A stretch of 43,199 bases of DNA, from assembly GCA_913776045.1 (NCBI GenBank), contig CAJYOI010000033.1, forward strand, positions 1 to 43,199, written 5' to 3'. Made by a program: the position numbers and the translations under genes. The number at the start of each line of letters is the position of its first letter. Positions within the stretch are counted from its first letter, which is position 1. Below, piece after piece: positions 40,982-43,199 of this stretch. The notes below the pieces were generated by a model, which made no database searches, was not told the DNA's origin, and was given only the letters and a program-made list of their open reading frames with translations. Origin of the DNA: an uncultured Sphingomonas sp. GTDB taxonomy: Bacteria > Pseudomonadota > Alphaproteobacteria > Sphingomonadales > Sphingomonadaceae.

Positions 40982-41955
40982 CCCGGAAGCCGGTAGTTGA
41001 TGATGATGTCCTTCCACCCGCCTTCGTACAGTTCGGACGGAAGCTTGTACGGCGCGCATTGGATCACAGCGCCGCTGGCGAGTTCGCCGACGCGCTGGGC
41101 GTAGCGCGTGTTTTCGTCGTTCACGCCGGTCTGCCCCGCGACGGTCGGTCGCGCGGCGAGAGAACCGTCGGGGTTCATGCGGATGCGGAGCTTCGTACGG
41201 ATCTGGTTCGCACCCGGCCCCGGATTGGGGATGCGATTGGCGCAGGGCTGGACCTGGCGCGCGATCGCGTCGCCCAGCCCCGCGATCGCCGTCGCGCTGA
41301 CCTTCGCCGCGCGCGGTGTCTGAGCCGTACCCTTCTCCGCCGACTGCGCCAGGCTCTTGCGGAAATCGTCGCCCAGCATCGATCCGCGCGGCTTGGCCGC
41401 CTTCGATGCAGCATCGTTACCGGGTCGTTCGGGGGCGACGTCGGGGCGCGCCAAGCCCGGACGTGCGGGCTTGGCGGCACTCTTGGTCGGGGGACTCGGT
41501 GCGGGGGCGGCCTTGGCCGGCGCGGGCTTTGGAGCCGCCTTCGCCGGTTCGGCCCTTGGCGGTGTCGGCTTGGGCTGCGCCTTCACCGGTGCGGGTTTGG
41601 GTGCGGGCGCGGGAGCGGCCTTAGGCGGAGCAGGCTTCGGCGGGGTCGGCTTTGGCGGCGGCGGAACTGGCGCCGGCGGGGGCGGCGCGGGTTCGGGATC
41701 GGGCTGCGCCTCGGCCGGAGCGGGCGCCGTATCCTCCACGGGTCCGACCTCGGGCGCTTCCGCCGGGGCGGGCGCTTCGGTCGTCGCGGGCGCGGCGCTT
41801 TCCAGCGCGACCTCGTCGACCAGCGAGATGTCGATCGGCTTCGATTCGAGCTTCACCGGATTGGGCGTGCTGAGGAACCCGACCGAGAGCAGGCCGAACA
41901 GGGCGACATGCCCCGCCGCCGCTACCCCCAAGCCGTATTTCTCGGCGCGTTCCAT
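40978..41955 (-). CDS. tolA: TolA, inner-membrane anchor with proline/alanine-rich stalk
   Basis: This 325-residue protein has an N-terminal membrane helix (VAAAGHVALFGLLSVGFL), a Pro/Ala/Lys-rich stalk (about residues 50-180, low complexity with repeats of PKPTPP/PKPAP) that spans the periplasm, and a C-terminal TonB/TolA-like domain with QVQPCANRIPN and VIQCAPYKLPSELYEGGW. The two cysteines probably form a disulfide. It transmits energy from TolQ/TolR to Pal. It starts one base inside the tolR stop (TGATG) and overlaps tolB by 4. Confidence 0.95.
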   Translation of the reverse strand: MERAEKYGLGVAAAGHVALFGLLSVGFLSTPNPVKLESKPIDISLVDEVALESAAPATTEAPAPAEAPEVGPVEDTAPAPAEAQPDPEPAPPPPAPVPPPPKPTPPKPAPPKAAPAPAPKPAPVKAQPKPTPPRAEPAKAAPKPAPAKAAPAPSPPTKSAAKPARPGLARPDVAPERPGNDAASKAAKPRGSMLGDDFRKSLAQSAEKGTAQTPRAAKVSATAIAGLGDAIARQVQPCANRIPNPGPGANQIRTKLRIRMNPDGSLAARPTVAGQTGVNDENTRYAQRVGELASGAVIQCAPYKLPSELYEGGWKDIIINYRLPG

Positions 41956-42389
41956 CAGTTCTGGTCGCCCGCGTTGGTGACCAGCGCAACGCGATTGAGC
42001 CCGGCGCGGTTGAGTTCGCCCATCACCCGCATGACACGGCCGTAATCGAGCCCCTTATCGGCGCGCAGCAGGATCTGCGGCGGGTTATCGGGCGTGCCCG
42101 AACCCGCGATCTGCGCCAGCCGATCGTCGAGCGTGCCGGTCACTTCTTCCTTGTCGATGAAGATCCGGCCTTCGGCGTCGATCGCCATATCGACGGGCTT
42201 CTGCTGCTGGTCCAGCGGCTTGGCGCGGCTGTCGGGCAAATTCACCGGCACGCCCGCCGTCAGCAGCGGTGCGGTGACCATGAAGATGATCAGCAGCACG
42301 AGCATGACGTCGACGAGGGGCGTGACGTTGATGTCCGCCATCGGTGCCCGCCGGCCCTTGCCGCGCTGGGAAGGGAGGTTGACGGCCAT
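41955..42389 (-). CDS. tolR: TolR, biopolymer transport protein (ExbD family)
   Basis: This 144-residue protein has a cytoplasmic N terminus (RGKGRRAPMADINVTPLVDV), one membrane helix (MLVLLIIFMVTAPLL) with Asp27 that carries the proton pathway, and a periplasmic domain. It works with TolQ to use the proton gradient and drive TolA. A GGGGAGGATC ribosome-binding site precedes the ATG at 42389. The stop overlaps tolA by one base. Confidence 0.96.
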   Translation of the reverse strand: MAVNLPSQRGKGRRAPMADINVTPLVDVMLVLLIIFMVTAPLLTAGVPVNLPDSRAKPLDQQQKPVDMAIDAEGRIFIDKEEVTGTLDDRLAQIAGSGTPDNPPQILLRADKGLDYGRVMRVMGELNRAGLNRVALVTNAGDQN

Positions 42390-42433
42390 GCGTCAGATCC
42401 TCCCCGTGCCGGGGAGGATATAGGTCTCGCCCC

Positions 42434-43126
42434 TCACCGATCCGAATCCAGCTGGCGGCTGAGCGTCGCGTGGAACCCGTCGGCGAACCGGTTCAACCGC
42501 GCCTCGATCCGGTTGATGCCGTGCGAGAACCGGTTGTACGCGATGACCGCCGGGATCGCCGCGAACAGGCCGATCGCGGTCGCGAACAGCGCCTCCGCGA
42601 TGCCCGGCGCCACCACCGCCAGCGACGAATTCTGCTGGCTGGCGATTGCGGTGAACGATCGCATGATGCCCCAGACGGTGCCGAACAGCCCGACGAACGG
42701 CGCGACCGAACCGACCGTCGCCAGCACGTTCAGCCGGTCGCTGAGCTTGTCGATCTCATGCGCGGTCGCCGCGCCCATCGTCGTTGCCAAGCGCTCACGC
42801 GTGCCGTCGCGGTCGATGATCTTGCCCGACGTCGATCGCCGCCATTCGGCGACCCCGGCGGCGAAGACCTTGGCCATCGGCAGCTCGCTCTCGCGCTCGG
42901 CGCGGTGGAAGGCGTCGATGTCGGCGGCGGTGCGATAGGCTTCCTCGAACCGGGCGGTGTCCTTGCGCACGCTGCCCAGGCGGCGCCAGAACATCACGAT
43001 GATCGCCCAGGTCCAGATGCTGGCGGCCAGCAGCCCCAGCATCACCGCCTTCACGACCCAATCGGCCTGCAGGAACAGCGCGACGGGCGACAGCGTCGCG
43101 GCGTCGGTGTTGGCAAGTAACTCCAT
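42434..43126 (-). CDS. tolQ: TolQ, proton channel subunit (ExbB family)
   Basis: This 230-residue protein has three membrane helices: ADWVVKAVMLGLLAASIWTW, VLATVGSVAPFVGLFGTVWGIM with the channel-forming Thr and Pro residues, and GIAEALFATAIGLFAAIPAVIAY. It forms the pentameric proton channel with TolR and drives cell-envelope constriction at division. It starts 7 bases after the ybgC stop. tolR follows 44 bases later. Confidence 0.97.
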   Translation of the reverse strand: MELLANTDAATLSPVALFLQADWVVKAVMLGLLAASIWTWAIIVMFWRRLGSVRKDTARFEEAYRTAADIDAFHRAERESELPMAKVFAAGVAEWRRSTSGKIIDRDGTRERLATTMGAATAHEIDKLSDRLNVLATVGSVAPFVGLFGTVWGIMRSFTAIASQQNSSLAVVAPGIAEALFATAIGLFAAIPAVIAYNRFSHGINRIEARLNRFADGFHATLSRQLDSDR

Positions 43127-43133
43127 GTCCGTC

Positions 43134-43199
43134 CTATTCCCCCTGCCAGATCAGGCGTTCGAAGATGTCGGTCCACCCAGCCGGCTGGCGGCGCGGACG
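43134..43199 (-). CDS. ybgC: YbgC-like acyl-CoA thioesterase, C-terminal end
   Basis: Only the last 21 residues are in the window, ending RRQPAGWTDIFERLIWQGE before a TAG stop. A short tail with RRQP..W...F is common for the tol-pal-associated hotdog thioesterase in sphingomonads, and the position just upstream of tolQ is that of ybgC. The symbol rests on position and a short match. Confidence 0.5.
   Translation of the reverse strand, partial: RPRRQPAGWTDIFERLIWQGE

Overview
The window is about 43 kb of GC-rich chromosomal DNA from an alphaproteobacterium, most likely a sphingomonad (Sphingomonas or a close relative). The pointers are the gene families and their arrangement: a ybgC-tolQRAB-pal cluster, tamA-tamB, the glnB-glnA pair, exosortase-A-type glycosyltransferase and ligase genes, a TonB-dependent receptor and a DUF1345 protein. 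Several intergenic palindrome families typical of sphingomonads are also present. I see no rRNA, insertion sequence, prophage core or CRISPR array. Gene density is high, and many neighbours overlap by 1-14 bases, so translational coupling is common.

Layout. 1-3.8 kb: the end of a GH43-like gene, tRNA-Gly(CCC), then a thiolase/thioesterase pair facing away from a zinc alcohol dehydrogenase and a small DUF1488-like gene. 3.9-6.3 kb: a CinA-type protein, methionine aminopeptidase, and endonuclease V convergent with it. 6.36-8.42 kb: nitrogen assimilation, with a near-consensus sigma-54 promoter, glnB (PII), an intercistronic hairpin, glnA and a terminator. 8.5-14.6 kb: a TonB-dependent receptor, a secreted M20 peptidase, a flavodoxin-like protein, a quinone oxidoreductase and a small membrane protein. 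14.8-21.2 kb: tamB and tamA (outer-membrane protein assembly) with a 77-residue unknown upstream.

21.4-23.6 kb: an S24 repressor-like gene divergent from two small unknown genes across an operator-like array, then a membrane-anchored unknown. 23.6-27.5 kb: a surface-glycan satellite of the exosortase-A system (glycosyltransferase, small membrane protein, O-glycosylation ligase, acyltransferase) without the exosortase itself. 27.5-33.1 kb: a DMT exporter, a DUF1345 membrane protein, a ParD/ParE-like toxin-antitoxin pair, ispG, a second acyltransferase and an isoaspartyl peptidase. 33.1-36.2 kb: a secreted unknown, a two-gene module whose second protein looks like a divergent FIST-type sensor, a possible small membrane ORF, and an S1/P1 nuclease. 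36.3-38.9 kb: a five-gene operon (SPFH protein, ribbon-helix-helix regulator, zinc ribbon, small membrane protein, alpha/beta hydrolase) behind a perfect 16-bp palindrome. 38.9-43.2 kb: ybgC(end)-tolQ-tolR-tolA-tolB-pal, in which a dispersed repeat appears to be built into the tolB signal-peptide coding region.

The best candidates for undescribed biology are the FIST-like two-gene module, the SPFH/RHH/zinc-ribbon operon with its palindrome, the S24-repressor divergon with two orphan small genes, and the repeat-derived TolB leader. All functions are read from the sequence by eye. No database search was run.
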